Source of the DNA: DATLWN01 sp964422615
GTDB lineage: Bacteria; Pseudomonadota; Zetaproteobacteria; Mariprofundales; Mariprofundaceae
DNA: 64,000 nt
NCBI GenBank assembly: GCA_964422615.1
Contig: CAYRBJ010000003.1
Location: 1 to 64,000 of the forward strand
Direction: 5' to 3'
Each line of letters opens with the position of its first letter. The first letter of the stretch is position 1. The notes beneath the pieces were generated by a model. The model had not been told where the DNA came from and ran no database searches. It was given only the letters and a program-made list of their open reading frames with translations. The position numbers and the translations under genes were made by a program. Shown piece after piece: positions 62,991 through 64,000 of this stretch.

Positions 62991-63684
62991 TCAGACGGCT
63001 AGATCGAGTTTCACCTGATGGGTCAGGCCGTGCTGATCGTCCCAGCGGTGCAACCACGGCCCGAGCTGAGATGCCTCCATTGGCCGGCTGATATGGTAGC
63101 CCTGCATGGCATCACAGCCGAAATCGAGCAGCCTGTGCAGTACGTCTTCGCTCTCCACGCCTTCAGCCACAACGCTCATCGACAGGTTGTGCGCCAGATC
63201 GATGATGGTTTGTACAATAATCATGTTATGCTCGTTTTCGACCATGTCCGTGACGAACGTTTTGTCGATCTTTAGCTCTCGCGAAGGCAGTTGGTGCAAA
63301 TAGCTCAGCGAAGCATAACCAGTGCCGAAATCGTCGATCGAGGTGTGGATGCCCAGTTCTGTGATCGCCGACAGCACCTCCATGGCTCGGTGGTGTTCCT
63401 CCATGACCATGGTTTCTGTCAACTCCAGTTTGATCCGGGAGAAAGAATGTTGGTGCGGCGCAGTACATCAGCCAGCATGTGTGGCAACTCGTGATCCATC
63501 AGGTCGAGGTCGACAGATTGATGCAGACGCCGATGTCGATTCCCCGGCGCTGCCATATGGCCAGTTGGGCGATGGCATTTCCCAATACCCACAGCAACAG
63601 TTCACGGTTCAGGCCATTGCGCTCGACGAAGGGAACGAACTAGCTCAGGGCTTCCGCCAGCGGCTTGTGCATCAAATTATTCAT
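62991..63684 (-). pseudogene. Decayed EAL-domain (c-di-GMP phosphodiesterase) gene
   Basis: The minus strand carries pieces of one EAL domain in different frames. The beginning reads P-L-A-E-A-L-S, then an in-frame TAG, then F-V-P-F-V-E-R-N-G-L-N-R-E. After I-N-L-S the frame shifts to D-L-M-D-H-E-L-P-H-M-L-A-D-V-L. A second shift restores I-K-L-E-L-T-E-T-M-V-M-E, D-D-F-G-T-G-Y-A-S and A-E-G-V-E-S. The E-A-L-x-R signature region and any sensor domain are missing. The final 143-codon open frame (62991-63422) is therefore only the remnant's C-terminal half. Confidence 0.8.
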
Positions 63685-63763
63685 GCATTATTTATCGCTG
63701 CGTGTGACGGAGAGTTTAATCATTCGTGTTGACCGCAGGCATAGAAGGCCCTAGTAAGCCGGC

Positions 63764-64000
63764 ATGGATATCAACGGCATTATTCGTGGCATCAGTATTT
63801 GGGCCATCCCGGTGGTGTTCGCCGTCGTTCTGCATGAGGTTTCCCACGGCTGGGTGGCCAGCAGACTGGGCGACGATACTGCCCGCTGGATGGGGCGGCT
63901 GACATTGAATCCACTCAAGCATATCGATCCGATCGGCACGGTGATCATTCCTCTGTTGCTGCTGGTGATGGGTTCGCCTTTTCTGTTCGGCTACGCCAAG
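63764..64000 (+). CDS. Site-2 protease-family (M50) membrane metalloprotease, partial
   Basis: The first 79 codons of an M50 zinc metalloprotease-like protein run off the right edge. The zinc motif H-E-V-S-H-G lies in the first membrane helix (about residue 26), followed by the family's G-W-V-A-S-R-L-G-D-D-T-A-R-x-x-G-R-L-T-L-N-P-L-K-H-I-D-P-I-G-T. This small cytoplasmic-facing class is common in proteobacteria, and its substrates are unknown. Truncation is due to the window end. Confidence 0.9.
   Translation, partial: MDINGIIRGISIWAIPVVFAVVLHEVSHGWVASRLGDDTARWMGRLTLNPLKHIDPIGTVIIPLLLLVMGSPFLFGYAK

Noticed and set aside
62991..63422. Functional EAL phosphodiesterase
   Set aside because: It lacks the E-A-L signature region, which lies upstream in other frames or is missing, so it is part of a pseudogene.

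Overview
The window is a 64-kb stretch of a GC-rich gammaproteobacterial chromosome. Evidence for this includes the yfgM-bamB-der, gmk-rpoZ-spoT and mutL-miaA-hflX neighbourhoods, a complete rsxABCDGE operon, ubiquinone hydroxylases, an Alvin-type 2[4Fe-4S] ferredoxin and cobalamin-dependent MetH. A 100-N scaffold gap at 58463-58562 shows that this is a draft or metagenome assembly. The species cannot be named from the sequence. A proton-pumping P-type ATPase, periplasmic MsrA and ergothioneine genes suggest an organism that copes with acid and oxidative stress. Both ends cut through genes: carB on the left and an M50 protease on the right.

Layout. 1-12.8 kb: carB-greA, two membrane proteins, yfgM-bamB-der-ratA-rnfH, a degenerate cyclic-nucleotide-fold protein, an unrecognised pair (coiled-coil membrane protein plus VWA lipoprotein) and a SlyD-type isomerase ending in a strong terminator. 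12.8-20.6 kb is the most accessory part: small secreted proteins, a chromosomal ccdAB module behind twin palindromes, a phospholipid-methyltransferase-like gene, metH, and an AT-rich orphan gene. 20.6-25.8 kb: polX, a NarL-type sensor/regulator pair, two small regulatory proteins and tRNA-Leu(CAA). 25.8-33.2 kb: a DUF62 enzyme, two ubiquinone hydroxylases, mutL, miaA and hflX (without hfq). 33.2-36.8 kb: a methyltransferase gene between 17-bp inverted repeats, a Na+(K+)/H+ antiporter with a CBS protein, and msrA. 36.8-43.5 kb: mrp divergent from the rsx electron-transport operon, which ends in a MIF-like gene. 43.5-49.4 kb: a TDT-family transporter with a divergent LysR gene, the P-type H+-ATPase and hemH. 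49.5-53.8 kb: ferredoxin, gmk, rpoZ, spoT, ridA and a MEKHLA protein. 53.8-64 kb: two tiny membrane proteins, a diguanylate cyclase, cfa, envelope proteins including a gene split by the N gap, egtB-egtD, a GFA protein, cytochrome c, a decayed EAL gene and the start of an M50 protease.

The region is mostly housekeeping. No prophage, CRISPR array, transposase or biosynthetic cluster is visible. The best candidates for something undescribed are the 10.1-12.2 kb membrane/VWA pair, the 17-bp inverted-repeat cassette at 33.2-34.2 kb, the SAP-like plus receiver-like pair at 25.1-25.7 kb, the hexapeptide-repeat envelope protein across the assembly gap, and several membrane proteins of 29-47 residues that a length cutoff would miss. 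Function, membrane topology and operator calls are read by eye. No database search was run.
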